Assembly (NCBI GenBank): GCA_027533395.1
Contig: JAPZUF010000003.1
Span: 50,638 to 114,637 of the forward strand
Direction of reading: 5' to 3'
Length of the DNA: 64,000 nt
From: Cyclobacteriaceae bacterium
GTDB lineage: Bacteria; Bacteroidota; Bacteroidia; Cytophagales; Cyclobacteriaceae
Part shown: one piece after another, positions 41,210-50,490 of the stretch
Position numbering within the stretch: the first letter of the stretch is position 1
How the letters are laid out: every line of letters begins with the position of its first letter
The notes under the pieces: model-generated
The model's database searches: none
The model's input: the letters and a program-made list of their open reading frames with translations, nothing else
Told to the model about the DNA's origin: nothing
Position numbers and translations under genes: made by a program

Positions 41210-43520
41210 ACTTATCCTTTTATCGTTTATTACAGCACTAGTTGCTTGTCAACCTAAAAAAACGTTGGAAGATAACGGTATGTTATATGGTTTAGCAAGT
41301 CCTATTACTTTGAATCCTGATACTACCATCCTTAAATTAGAAGATTACATAACAGATTTTTCTTTATTAGAAAATGTTGAATTGCCAGCCGGTCTAAGCT
41401 CAATTCGAAAAGGTAATAGCCTCATCGTTACCGGGAAACTGGAAGCAAGAATAGATAAGCTGAAACTAATCAGCAAAAATGCAACTTACCTTATTCCACT
41501 TTTACGTTCCGATAAATACCAAATTGTATTGAACTATAAAGGAGAAGCCAACACTGTGCAGGTAAAAGGCGAATTCAATGCCTGGAATGTTAATCAGGGT
41601 AACTTTAAAAAAAATGATAATGAATTTACAACAAATTTTCACTTAGCTGCCGGCAAGTATCAATACGTTTTAGTCGTAGATGGAAAAGAAATGCGCGACC
41701 CCAACAATCCGGACTCCGTTGAGAATGGTCTAGGAGGATGGAATTCTTTATTGACCATTCAAGGGGTCGAAAAAAAAGAGATCCCAGTTTTGGATACAAA
41801 AAGTTTTACTGAAAGTAAAATAAAACTTAACAGTTCTTTACCCATCACGAATCATCTAATTACTTGGGAAAATTTCGAGTTAGAGAATAAAAGTGAAAAT
41901 CAGCGGGAACTTATTTTTGAAATTCCTGAAGAAGCAAAACAAAAACAACGTTCTCATATACGTGCCTGGGTGGCTAACGAATCCGGAATTTCAAACGAAA
42001 TTTTAATTCCATTGGAAAATGGAAATGTAATTGCGAATGCAAGTCAACTTAACCGCAAAGACAAGCATGCACAAGTTTTGTATTTTTTAATGGTTGATCG
42101 ATTTAATAATGGAAACAAGATAAACGATAAACCTGTTGCTGATAAAAGTATTCATCCAAAAGCCAATTATTTTGGAGGAGATTTAGCTGGTATCACTCAA
42201 AAAATCAAAGATGGTTATTTCAAAACTTTAGGCATCAACACGATTTGGCTCTCTCCTATTACCCAAAATCCTGAAGGTGCTTACGGCAAATACACTAATC
42301 CTAATACAACTTTTTCGGGTTATCATGGTTACTGGCCTATTTCTTTACAAAAAATTGATTATCGTTTTGGAAATGAAAACGAATTCAAAGCTTTGTTAGC
42401 TGAAGCACATCAGCAAAATATGAATGTTATTCTTGATTACGTTGCCCATCACGTACATCAAGAGCATCCGCTAGTTAAAGCAAAACCTGAGTGGTTTACC
42501 TCTTTGTATTTACCAGATGGTAGCATCAATACCGAAAGATGGGATGACCAACGCTTAACTACATGGTTTGATGTGTTTTTACCAACATTAGATTTAAGCA
42601 AAGCAGAAGTTGTTAATCCGATGACAGATACTGCCATGTTCTGGGTAAAAAATTATGATTTAGATGGTTTCAGACATGATGCCTCTAAACACATTGATTT
42701 ACTTTTCTGGCGAACGCTCACTCAAAAAGTAAAACAACAACTCAAACAACAACCTAATAAAAGTATTTTTCAAATTGGTGAAACCTATGGAAGTCGTGAG
42801 TTGGTAGCATCCTACGTTAACAGTGGCATGCTTGATGGGCAATTCGATTTTAATTTATATGATGACGCAGTAGCAACCTTTGCGCGCGATGACATGGACT
42901 TAAATCGATTGGCAAACTCAATTGAAGAAAGCCTCAATTACTTTGGTGATCATCATTTAATGGGCAATGTAACAGGCAACCAAGACAGAGCCAGGTTTAT
43001 TTCTTACGCAGATGGTTCGGTTCGTTTCGATGAAGATGCTAAGCGTGCCGGTTGGACACGCAACATTCAAATTAAGGATACACTTGCGTATGAGAAATTA
43101 AAATTGCTGTCAGCGTTTATGCTGGTGAGCCCTGGCATTCCTGTGATCTATTATGGAGACGAAATAGGTATGCCAGGAGGCAACGATCCGGATAACAGAA
43201 GACAAATGATTTTTGAAAACTTAAATCAGTTTGAACAAAAAACGATTGAGCATACAAAAACATTTATCCAATTGAGAAAAAATCACATGGCTTTGCTTTA
43301 TGGTGATTTTAATATTCTTTATCAAAATGGACAACAATTAGTTATTAGCAGAAAATATTTTGATGATGTGGTTGTCGTTGCCTTCAATAAAAGTAACGTT
43401 GAAGCTACCATCACCATTGAAAAAAATCAGCTTTTAAGCAGCGAAATTTCTTCTGTCTTACCAGATAAAACCCTTAGATTACAACCTTATTCAGTACAAG
43501 TATTCACAGCACAAAAATAA
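41184..43520 (+). CDS. GH13 surface lipoprotein (SusG/neopullulanase-like)
   Basis: 778 residues from the ATG at 41184 (MKTFPFSGK); the in-frame TTG at 41121 adds 21 residues inside GH31 that do not fit a signal peptide. Lipoprotein signal with Cys22 (TALVAC). An N-terminal beta domain (~25-105), then a CBM48-like E-set (~107-190; NTVQVKGEFNAWN), a second beta module, and the GH13 barrel (~285-710): FLMVDRFNNG, DYVAHH, nucleophile D499 in GFRHDAS, acid/base E533 in QIGETYG and D601 in GNQDRARF, followed by PVIYYGDEIGMPGG. It would act at the outer surface or periplasmic face on amylopectin/pullulan-type chains, feeding SusC. Confidence 0.9.
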   Translation: MKTFPFSGKLILLSFITALVACQPKKTLEDNGMLYGLASPITLNPDTTILKLEDYITDFSLLENVELPAGLSSIRKGNSLIVTGKLEARIDKLKLISKNATYLIPLLRSDKYQIVLNYKGEANTVQVKGEFNAWNVNQGNFKKNDNEFTTNFHLAAGKYQYVLVVDGKEMRDPNNPDSVENGLGGWNSLLTIQGVEKKEIPVLDTKSFTESKIKLNSSLPITNHLITWENFELENKSENQRELIFEIPEEAKQKQRSHIRAWVANESGISNEILIPLENGNVIANASQLNRKDKHAQVLYFLMVDRFNNGNKINDKPVADKSIHPKANYFGGDLAGITQKIKDGYFKTLGINTIWLSPITQNPEGAYGKYTNPNTTFSGYHGYWPISLQKIDYRFGNENEFKALLAEAHQQNMNVILDYVAHHVHQEHPLVKAKPEWFTSLYLPDGSINTERWDDQRLTTWFDVFLPTLDLSKAEVVNPMTDTAMFWVKNYDLDGFRHDASKHIDLLFWRTLTQKVKQQLKQQPNKSIFQIGETYGSRELVASYVNSGMLDGQFDFNLYDDAVATFARDDMDLNRLANSIEESLNYFGDHHLMGNVTGNQDRARFISYADGSVRFDEDAKRAGWTRNIQIKDTLAYEKLKLLSAFMLVSPGIPVIYYGDEIGMPGGNDPDNRRQMIFENLNQFEQKTIEHTKTFIQLRKNHMALLYGDFNILYQNGQQLVISRKYFDDVVVVAFNKSNVEATITIEKNQLLSSEISSVLPDKTLRLQPYSVQVFTAQK

Positions 43521-43524
43521 ACCT

Positions 43525-44994
43525 ATGCCCACCCCTACTATTTCAACTAACAATGAAAATGGCAAACATATCAAACCAAGTTTAAAGTTCTGGCAAATCT
43601 GGAATATGAGTTTCGGATTTCTAGGTGTTCAATTTGGATTTGCATTGCAAAACGCTAACGTTAGCCGTATATTAAATGACCTAGGTGCAGATCTTCATTC
43701 ACTTTCCCTATTTTGGTTAGCCGCACCAGTTACCGGACTTATCGTTCAACCAATTATTGGTGGAGCCAGCGACCATACATGGAATTGGCTTGGAAGAAGA
43801 GGACCTTTCATTTTAGGTGGTGCCATCTTTGCAACGCTTGGTATGGTTTTAATGCCGAATGCGCCACTTTTTGTAAAGTTTATTGCGCCAATGGTATTTG
43901 GCGGAATTATGTTCGCCTTGATGGACGGAGCTTTTAATGTTACTATGCAACCGTTTCGTGCCTTAGTTGCAGATATGTTACCTGTTAAGCAAAGAAATTT
44001 AGGCTATTCAGTTCAATCTTTGTTAATCAATTTTGGAGCAGTTATTGGGTCTATACTTCCTTTTCTTTTAACCAATATTATTGGTCTTGATAATGCCTCA
44101 AAACCAGGAGAAGTTGCACCAACCGTTGTTTGGTCTTTCTATATTGGTGGCACTGTTTTATTAGGTTCTGTTTTATGGACGCTAATATCTACGCGTGAAT
44201 ATCCACCCAATCAATTTATGTCTTTCCAAGGTGATGATATTGCCGCACAAGTGGATAAGGACGAGAAAAAAGAAAACTTTTTAACTAGAATTATAACGCT
44301 GATAAAAGATGCACCAGCTACCATGAAACAATTGGCACTTGTTCAATTCTTTTCTTGGTTTGCTTTGTATATTATGTGGGTTTACACTACTCCAGCTGTT
44401 GGTCAAGCCTTATGGGGAATTGATGCGGCCTACTATAACATGGATAAGAGCGAAATCCCAAGTGATGTTCTTCAAAAAATGGGAAGTGCTGGCGATTGGG
44501 TAGGAATACTTTTTGCTGCTTATTCATTATTTGCCGCTATTTATTCAGGTTTCATGGGACGAATTGCCGATAAGCTTGGCCGAAAATTAGTGTATTCATT
44601 GTCATTACTTTTAGGTGGATTAGGATACATTTCAATTTTAATATTTAAGCCTGGTGACACAATAACTGTTAACTTATTATTTACGACTGCACAGGTGCCT
44701 CAAGGCGGTCTATTTTGGTTACTTTCTATGATGGCAGTTGGTATAGCCTGGGCTGCAATTTTAGCCATGCCTTATGCCATTTTATCAAATGCATTACCTA
44801 AACAAAAAATGGGCATTTATATGGGTATTTTTAACTTCACAATTGCAGGTCCGCAAATCGTAAGTGGATTGTTAGGCGGATGGATTATCAGTGGGTTATT
44901 TAGTGGTAATGCTATTTCTATGCTTGTTATTTCCGGTGTGTGCATGATTTTAGGTGCAGCAAGTGTTATCTTCGTAAAGGATGTGGCTAATTAA
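43525..44994 (+). CDS. MFS sugar transporter (SLC45/sucrose-maltose symporter-like)
   Basis: 489 residues with about 12 hydrophobic segments. Motifs: MSFGFLGVQFGFALQNANVSRI in TM1, GASDHTWNWLGRRGPFILGGA in loop 2-3 (the RxGRRxP-type signature of the GPH/SLC45 sugar carriers), FRALVADMLPVKQRNLGYSVQ, GRIADKLGRK in the second half and MPYAILSNALPKQKMGIYMGIFN. It carries maltose or glucose with a cation through the inner membrane. Its place between GH13 and the esterase, and the cytoplasmic maltose phosphorylase in the locus, make maltose the most likely substrate. 4 nt after the GH13 stop. Confidence 0.88.
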   Translation: MPTPTISTNNENGKHIKPSLKFWQIWNMSFGFLGVQFGFALQNANVSRILNDLGADLHSLSLFWLAAPVTGLIVQPIIGGASDHTWNWLGRRGPFILGGAIFATLGMVLMPNAPLFVKFIAPMVFGGIMFALMDGAFNVTMQPFRALVADMLPVKQRNLGYSVQSLLINFGAVIGSILPFLLTNIIGLDNASKPGEVAPTVVWSFYIGGTVLLGSVLWTLISTREYPPNQFMSFQGDDIAAQVDKDEKKENFLTRIITLIKDAPATMKQLALVQFFSWFALYIMWVYTTPAVGQALWGIDAAYYNMDKSEIPSDVLQKMGSAGDWVGILFAAYSLFAAIYSGFMGRIADKLGRKLVYSLSLLLGGLGYISILIFKPGDTITVNLLFTTAQVPQGGLFWLLSMMAVGIAWAAILAMPYAILSNALPKQKMGIYMGIFNFTIAGPQIVSGLLGGWIISGLFSGNAISMLVISGVCMILGAASVIFVKDVAN

Positions 44995-45014
44995 TAACAA
45001 TTTTGATTGATGAT

Positions 45015-46202
45015 ATGGATAAATGCATTGCAATCCTTTTGCTTTGTTTAGCTACTACAATAACGTGTGCAGCTCAGCAATATGAAAAATTTATCAATAT
45101 CTATAAATCTTTATCTGACTCAAGCCAAACAGAAAAAATTTATCATCAGCTAGCGCTTCAAGGAAACATTCCTTTTGTTGAAAACGATTCTGTATTATTT
45201 CTCTATTCAGGAAATGCTCAAACTATTTCATGGATGGGCGACTTCAATGGTTGGGGCCGTGATTTTAAATTGAATACAAGCGGGCAAAAAATTAAAGGAA
45301 CTAACATTTGGTATTGGAAGGCTAAGTTTCCCGACAATGCAAGACTTGATTATAAGATTGTCATCAATGGAAACAATTGGATTTTAGATCCTGCTAATCC
45401 ACATCAACAATGGTCGGGCGTTGGTGGAGGCTCGCCAAACTCTGAAATAAGAATGCCTAATTACAAGTCAGATGATTTATTCGAACAATCTACTAAACAA
45501 AAAGGCATACTAAAAAAAGATGTTTTATTTAATTCTAATCAACTAGGTTATCAGATTACTTATAACGTTTATTTACCTTTTGATTACCAAACTTCGCAGA
45601 ACTATCCAGTTCTTTATGTTACCGATGGCTACGAATACTTGCATGAGAACATGGGCAACATGCAAACAACCTTAGATTTCTTGATAGAATCTAAAAAAAT
45701 AAAACCCCTTGTTGTAGTTTTTGTTGACAACCGCGAACCGGTAAACCGAGGAAACAACAGAAGGATGCAAGAGTTGGCCATGAATGAAAAATACCTCAAC
45801 TTTTTTGTTCAAGAGCTAATACCAGAGATTGAGCAAAATTATGCTGTAAGTAAACAAGCGAGTCAGCGCGGCATTTTAGGAACCTCAATGGGCGGATTAA
45901 CCGCTGCTTATTTTGCTTTTTCTAAACCAGATGTATTCGGTTTGTGCGCCATACAATCACCAGCCTTTTGGTTTAAACCAGAAATCTATTCATTGTGCAA
46001 CAATCAGGATAATCCACCGATAAAAATCATGATGACAACCGGCAACATTCATGATACCAAAGAAGGAACAGATAAAATGAAATCCATTTTAGATAAAAAC
46101 ACTTGCAATTATCAATTGAAAGAAGTGCCAGAAGGCCATTCCTGGGGAAATTGGCGTAACCTTTTAGATGATGTTTTAGTTTATTTCTTTCCGGTTAACT
46201 AG
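45015..46202 (+). CDS. Exported esterase D-type alpha/beta hydrolase with N-terminal CBM48-like domain
   Basis: 395 residues from the ATG at 45015 (the frame also opens at a TTG at 45003). Signal peptide ending CAAQQ. Residues ~55-135 are an E-set/CBM48-like domain (ISWMGDFNGWGRDFKLN, YKIVINGNNWILDPANPHQQWSG) as found in glycogen-branching and amylase enzymes. Residues ~160-395 are a PF00756-type esterase: YPVLYVTDGYEYL, the nucleophile Ser in GTSMGG and catalytic His in EGHSWGNWR; FVDNREPVNRGNNRR is the oxyanion/acid region. The domain pair resembles Fes/enterochelin-esterase and ferulic-esterase-like proteins. In a starch locus it may remove acyl groups from alpha-glucans or glycosides; substrate unknown. 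Confidence 0.82.
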   Translation: MDKCIAILLLCLATTITCAAQQYEKFINIYKSLSDSSQTEKIYHQLALQGNIPFVENDSVLFLYSGNAQTISWMGDFNGWGRDFKLNTSGQKIKGTNIWYWKAKFPDNARLDYKIVINGNNWILDPANPHQQWSGVGGGSPNSEIRMPNYKSDDLFEQSTKQKGILKKDVLFNSNQLGYQITYNVYLPFDYQTSQNYPVLYVTDGYEYLHENMGNMQTTLDFLIESKKIKPLVVVFVDNREPVNRGNNRRMQELAMNEKYLNFFVQELIPEIEQNYAVSKQASQRGILGTSMGGLTAAYFAFSKPDVFGLCAIQSPAFWFKPEIYSLCNNQDNPPIKIMMTTGNIHDTKEGTDKMKSILDKNTCNYQLKEVPEGHSWGNWRNLLDDVLVYFFPVN

Positions 46203-46241
46203 CTAACTTGGGCACATAAATTGCAAAGCGTTTCAGAGATC

Positions 46242-47342
46242 ATGTTCATGAAAAGACTTCTAGTATACATTTTTATTGCACTTAGTTTAAGTTGCAGTTC
46301 AGGCAAAAAAGCTTACCAAAGAGGCGATTATGTTTTGGCCGTTAACCAAGCCATAGAACGTTTAAGGCAAAAACCAGATAACAGCAAATCTCAAGAAGCC
46401 TTAAAACTTGCATACCCATTAGCGATTGAGTTTTTAGAGACACAAGCCACTAGCACCATTGCTTCCGATGCGCCTTTTAAATGGAAAACAGCTATTGGAT
46501 ATTATAACCAGATTAATGCTTTACATGACCAAGTTAAAACCTCACCAGCTGCTTTACGCATCATCAAAAATCCGGTAAGCAAATTCACAGAGATTGGAGA
46601 GTTAAGAAAAAAGGCCGCGGATGAAAGTTATGAAGCTGGCATTCAGGCCATGATGAAAAATACGCGTTCGGATGCTATTCGTGCCTACTATTTGTTTCAA
46701 GAAACCAACAGTTTTGAACAAGGCTATAAGGATGTTGTTGAATTGCAACATCAGGCCGAATATAATGCCACTCTCCGCATTCAGTATAAAGAAATCAGCT
46801 ACCGAAATCGTGCTGATTGGGTAACAGTTGAACCCATCATCAATAACTTAAGATTACCTTTTACTAAATTTTATACGGCTGAACAAGCTGAAAATGAAAA
46901 AGCTCCTATTCACCACACCATGTTAATTGAAGTGTTGGGTTATAATGAAGCTAATCCAACCACTTCGCGCTCCGAAAACAATTACACGGACAGCGTTCAA
47001 GTAGAAAAAACTATTGGTGGCAAGAAAGTGAAGGTTTACGATAAAGTTTATGGAAAAGCAACAGTTTTCGAAAAAAGAGTGAACGCCCGAGGATTAGTTC
47101 AAATCACAATCAAAGAATTAAATACGGAGAAGCAATTGATGGTTAACGAATATATCGGTAACGGTCAGTGGAGTGGCACCTGGTCTAGATGCTCGGGTGA
47201 TCAACGCGCATTACCTGAAAGGGTAAGAAACGGATGCTCACGTCAAGAGCCGCAACCAGACTCGCAAGAAATGTTAAAAATGGCAAGAATGGATGTTACG
47301 CGACAAATCGAGCGATCTTTAACTCAGTTTTATCGGATTTGA
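46242..47342 (+). CDS. TPR-like lipoprotein of unknown function
   Basis: About 366 residues from the ATG at 46242 (46248, MKRLLVY, is equally plausible). Lipoprotein signal with Cys18 (IALSLSC, counted from 46242), then an N-terminal helical part (AYQRGDYVLAVNQAIERLRQKPDNSKSQEALKLAYP) reminiscent of a TPR pair, a helical middle, and a beta-rich C-terminal half (~190-330) with GYNEANPTTSR and a basic loop GNGQWSGTWSRCSGDQRALPERVRNGC. I do not recognise a named family. It may be a periplasmic or outer-membrane partner of the neighbouring enzymes. 39 nt after the esterase and 28 nt before msrA on the same strand, so likely co-transcribed. Confidence 0.65.
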   Translation: MFMKRLLVYIFIALSLSCSSGKKAYQRGDYVLAVNQAIERLRQKPDNSKSQEALKLAYPLAIEFLETQATSTIASDAPFKWKTAIGYYNQINALHDQVKTSPAALRIIKNPVSKFTEIGELRKKAADESYEAGIQAMMKNTRSDAIRAYYLFQETNSFEQGYKDVVELQHQAEYNATLRIQYKEISYRNRADWVTVEPIINNLRLPFTKFYTAEQAENEKAPIHHTMLIEVLGYNEANPTTSRSENNYTDSVQVEKTIGGKKVKVYDKVYGKATVFEKRVNARGLVQITIKELNTEKQLMVNEYIGNGQWSGTWSRCSGDQRALPERVRNGCSRQEPQPDSQEMLKMARMDVTRQIERSLTQFYRI

Positions 47343-47370
47343 TAAACTTTTAATCCTTGCATTAGGTTTA

Positions 47371-48009
47371 ATGGATATGATACGCAGTACCATATCCATT
47401 ATTTTTTTGCTCACCAGTGTAGCTTGTGCGCAAAATCAACAAGACAAAAAGCCTAACAAAGCATTTATGAACAAAAATCTTTCTGTTGCCACTTTCGCCA
47501 ATGGTTGCTTTTGGTGTACCGAAGCTATTTTTTTACAAGTAAAAGGTGTGGAAGAAGTAGTTTCCGGATATATTGGTGGACAAGTTAAAAATCCTACCTA
47601 CAAGGAAGTTTGTAGCGGTTTAACAGGTCACGCTGAGGCCATCCAAATTAAATTCAATCCTGAATTAGTTTCGTATAAAGACTTACTCGAAATTTTTTGG
47701 AATACACATGACCCTACCACATTAAACAGACAAGGTGCAGATGTTGGAACACAATATCGATCAGCCGTTTTTTATCATGATGAAGAGCAAAAACAATTGG
47801 CTACCTTTTATAAAAATGAATTAGATCAATCTGGTGCTTTCGATAAACCAATTGTTACGGAGATAACAGCTGCTTCTGTTTTTTACCCTGCTGAAGATTA
47901 TCACCAAAATTATTACAACTTAAATGGCTCGGCTCCTTATTGTAGCTATGTAATTAGTCCTAAGTTAGATAAGTTTAAAAAGGCTTTTAAAAGCAAACTC
48001 AAAAACTAG
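47371..48009 (+). CDS. msrA: Peptide methionine-S-sulfoxide reductase MsrA, lipoprotein form
   Basis: 212 residues. Lipoprotein signal (LLTSVAC, Cys19), so the enzyme faces the periplasm or cell surface, unlike the usual cytosolic MsrA. Catalytic domain from ~37: [13 protein letters not shown] with nucleophile Cys46, [54 protein letters not shown]-like segment (here [10 protein letters not shown]), [11 protein letters not shown]-like [10 protein letters not shown]. It reduces the S-epimer of methionine sulfoxide. Partner MsrB (50491) is also a lipoprotein, 2.5 kb away. Last gene of the GH31 unit; a terminator follows at 48141. Confidence 0.93.
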   Translation: [212 protein letters not shown]

Positions 48010-48140
48010 GCACTGAAAATCAAGTTAAACCGCTCAGCACTTTTTAATGAATTTTAAAATCATCGTGCAACTAATTTTAAACCGAAACGTTAAATCTGTT
48101 GAGTAGAGAAATTCTTCTCATAGGTTTAGGTTTAGGTAAC

Positions 48141-48169
48141 AAAAAAGCTCCGAGTCGCGGAGCTTTTTT
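48141..48169. terminator. Bidirectional terminator between msrA and the HAMP-GAF gene
   Basis: GCTCCG (48147-48152) pairs with CGGAGC (48158-48163), flanked by six A's before and six T's after, giving a 12-bp stem with loop AGTCG. The A-run and T-run let it work for both convergent genes. Confidence 0.88.
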
Positions 48170-48188
48170 GCATTTAAAAGGTTTGAGT

Positions 48189-49817
48189 TTACTTATTTAC
48201 AATTGATTTCAACTCACTAATTTGCTTGAGCATATCTTTTTCTTTTCTGGCCATCTCTTCTTGCGTGGCTTGTAACTCTTCCATGTTCTGACGCATTTCT
48301 TCTTCTTGTGCGCGCATTTGTTCAGTCATCTCTTGCGATTCTTCTAGCAAACGTTGCGTTCTCGCATTTACCTTTACCGAACTAATGGTAGAGGCAATGC
48401 TTTCTGCGATTTTCTTCACAAATTCTACTTCAAAATCTTGTAAAACATTGAAGGATGCTAACTCTACAACACCGAAGACCTGGTCATTTACTTTTAAAGG
48501 GGTTATTAAAACACAAGATGGGTTGGCATCACCTAAACCTGACGTAATCTTAATATAATTTTGCGGAACATCTGTTAAGTAGATACTGTCTCCTTCTTGC
48601 CATGCTTGTCCGGCTAAACCTTCTCCTTTAAATATTTTTTGATTAAGGTATTTCTTTTTATCCCAAGCATAGCAAGCTTTCATAGAGATGGTTTGCTCTC
48701 CATCTGTTTCATCATCATCGATAATATAAATAGCACCTTGATTAGCCTTAATGTACTTAACCAAGTTGAAAATAATTTCTTCTGATAGTTTTTGAATATC
48801 TGAGTTATTGCTTCTGAGTATCTCACCAAATTTCGCGAGTCCTTCGGTAGCCCAGTTTCTTTTCTTATCATCTTCTGCAACTTTTTCTAAGTTGTTTCTC
48901 ATGTTAATTAGCGCGTTGCCCAATACATCATGTTCGGATAAAGGTTGAAACTCAGATTGGTAATTTCCATTTCCAATGTTTTCAGCAAATAAGGTGGTAG
49001 CTTTTAATCCGCTTACTAGGTTATCCATCGCGATAGACATCTCTCCTATTTCATCGTTGCTAACTTTAGTTTGTTTATCTTCTACCAACTCACCTCTGCC
49101 TAACTTAACTACAACATTTTTCAAGAAATTGATAGGAACTGTAATGTTGCGCATTAACAAAAATGCACTCACTAAACCGATAATCACCGTTACGGCTGCT
49201 AACAACAAAGTTATATTGGTCAAATTATCTACAGAACTGATCACTTCTTCATCGGCTTCGTTGCTGATTTCAGTTTGTGCTTTGGCAACTTTGTTCAATA
49301 AGGAAATGATGTTACTGGTTCTTGGGTTTACCTGACTTTCAATGGCATCTTCCGCCAATAACTTGGTTAATGGATCTTCGTAGTTTTCAAATGATTGAAG
49401 GTTATTAATGATGGTTTCTTTTTGTATTTGAAGAAGGGTATCATATTCTTTGAAAACAGTATCCATCATCATGCGCTGGCTATCGCTTTCCCAAGTGCCC
49501 ATTAATTTCTTGATTTTATCCTTCAACTCCGGATATTCATAATCCTGTAATCGCAATAAGGATTGTTTATCATCTTGGTTAGTTTGTAAATACACCCAGT
49601 TGGTAATTAACATGCGTGAGCGCGTAACCGTGAGGATAAACTCATTGAGTGCATCTTTTGAAGGTCTGTAGCTTTGCGCAGATTGTGTTGCCAAACCATT
49701 AATGATGTTGCCGATAGAAAAAATGATGGCAGCATTGATAACAAAGAGGGCTATTAAAATAATAAATCCTCCTAAGATTTTCTGCCCGATTCCAATTCTC
49801 AATCCTTTTTTATTCAT
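48189..49817 (-). CDS. Membrane sensor with HAMP and GAF domains but no kinase (MCP-like input, coiled-coil end)
   Basis: 542 residues. TM1 (~13-35), an extracytoplasmic four-helix-bundle sensor (~36-195), TM2 (~200-222), HAMP (~223-275; NITVPINFLKNVVVKLGRGEL), linker repeat, GAF (~320-465; LVKYIKANQGAIYIIDDDE; LITPLKVNDQVFGVVELASF), then a long Glu/Gln/Met-rich coiled coil to the end (EMTEQMRAQEEEMRQNMEELQATQEEMARKE pattern). No HisKA/HATPase, GGDEF or MCP signalling domain is present, so the output must come from binding a partner. Forms an operon with the upstream YfiR-like gene, 18 nt apart; this pair recurs in Bacteroidota genomes. Confidence 0.85.
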   Translation of the reverse strand: MNKKGLRIGIGQKILGGFIILIALFVINAAIIFSIGNIINGLATQSAQSYRPSKDALNEFILTVTRSRMLITNWVYLQTNQDDKQSLLRLQDYEYPELKDKIKKLMGTWESDSQRMMMDTVFKEYDTLLQIQKETIINNLQSFENYEDPLTKLLAEDAIESQVNPRTSNIISLLNKVAKAQTEISNEADEEVISSVDNLTNITLLLAAVTVIIGLVSAFLLMRNITVPINFLKNVVVKLGRGELVEDKQTKVSNDEIGEMSIAMDNLVSGLKATTLFAENIGNGNYQSEFQPLSEHDVLGNALINMRNNLEKVAEDDKKRNWATEGLAKFGEILRSNNSDIQKLSEEIIFNLVKYIKANQGAIYIIDDDETDGEQTISMKACYAWDKKKYLNQKIFKGEGLAGQAWQEGDSIYLTDVPQNYIKITSGLGDANPSCVLITPLKVNDQVFGVVELASFNVLQDFEVEFVKKIAESIASTISSVKVNARTQRLLEESQEMTEQMRAQEEEMRQNMEELQATQEEMARKEKDMLKQISELKSIVNK

Positions 49818-49835
49818 GTTATAAGGTAAAAAAAA

Positions 49836-50339
49836 TTAAATGATAATTGCTAGTCTGGTTAATTCGTTTGATGCTTTCAGGTTTTGCTTAGCCATGCTTG
49901 CTTGATTCATTTCAAAGGCTAGTTTTCCATCTTTTACAACAAAATTGATGTTGCTACCTTTTTGAGCCAAACCGGTTTCTTCTGTTATGATTAGAATAGA
50001 TTGGTTTCCAACTTTTGCAAGTACCTCACCTAAGTTTTTAGACTTTGCTGCCGGTATAAACAAGACATGACTTTTACCAATGTCGTTTATTGATTCGACC
50101 TTTTTAATTTTAATCACACGGTTGTCATGTGTTTTTTTCAAGCTTGCCATTGTGTTTAATTCCTTGATGATGGGAGATTCACCCCAAACTGAAATTTCAA
50201 AATCTCCTGATTTATTGGCATCTGGCCAAATTACATACTTTGTAAAGGAATAGATGTAAACCGGATGTAGTTTATAGTCTTGACCTGAAGCCAAAACTGA
50301 GGTTAAAAGCATTACAAGGATGAGAGGAGTCCTTTTCAT
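49836..50339 (-). CDS. YfiR-family periplasmic protein (DUF4154)
   Basis: 167 residues from the ATG at 50339 (MKRTPLILVMLLTSVLASGQ, a good signal peptide); the open frame extends to 50540 but that part is not protein-like. The YfiR/DUF4154 core: YIYSFTKYVIWPDANKSGDFEISVWG, then IKKVESINDIGKSHVLFIPAAKSK, SILIITEETGLAQKGSNINFVVKDGKLAFEMN. In Pseudomonas YfiR binds and restrains a membrane diguanylate cyclase; here its partner is likely the HAMP-GAF sensor just downstream. TACTTTTG, a -7 box, lies at 50366-50373 on the minus strand. It is divergent from msrB. Confidence 0.85.
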   Translation of the reverse strand: MKRTPLILVMLLTSVLASGQDYKLHPVYIYSFTKYVIWPDANKSGDFEISVWGESPIIKELNTMASLKKTHDNRVIKIKKVESINDIGKSHVLFIPAAKSKNLGEVLAKVGNQSILIITEETGLAQKGSNINFVVKDGKLAFEMNQASMAKQNLKASNELTRLAIII

Positions 50340-50490
50340 AGGTAGTTTATTAGAACAAAAGCTAACAAAAGTAATTGGGTTTAGGCACAAAACACCAACT
50401 TTTTTGGTTGCTAACTGTTTAAAGTAACAAAAATAGACGAATTGCAAAAAAACCGACAATTCTACTCCGATTGATTTAAGAATATTGCGC

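Noticed and set aside
48121..48140. Short run of TTTAGG-like units before the msrA terminator
   Set aside because: Only three imperfect units within about 17 nt. Too short to mean more than chance.
48189..49817. Histidine kinase
   Set aside because: The protein has HAMP and GAF domains but no H-box, N-box or ATP-binding motifs. It ends in a coiled coil.
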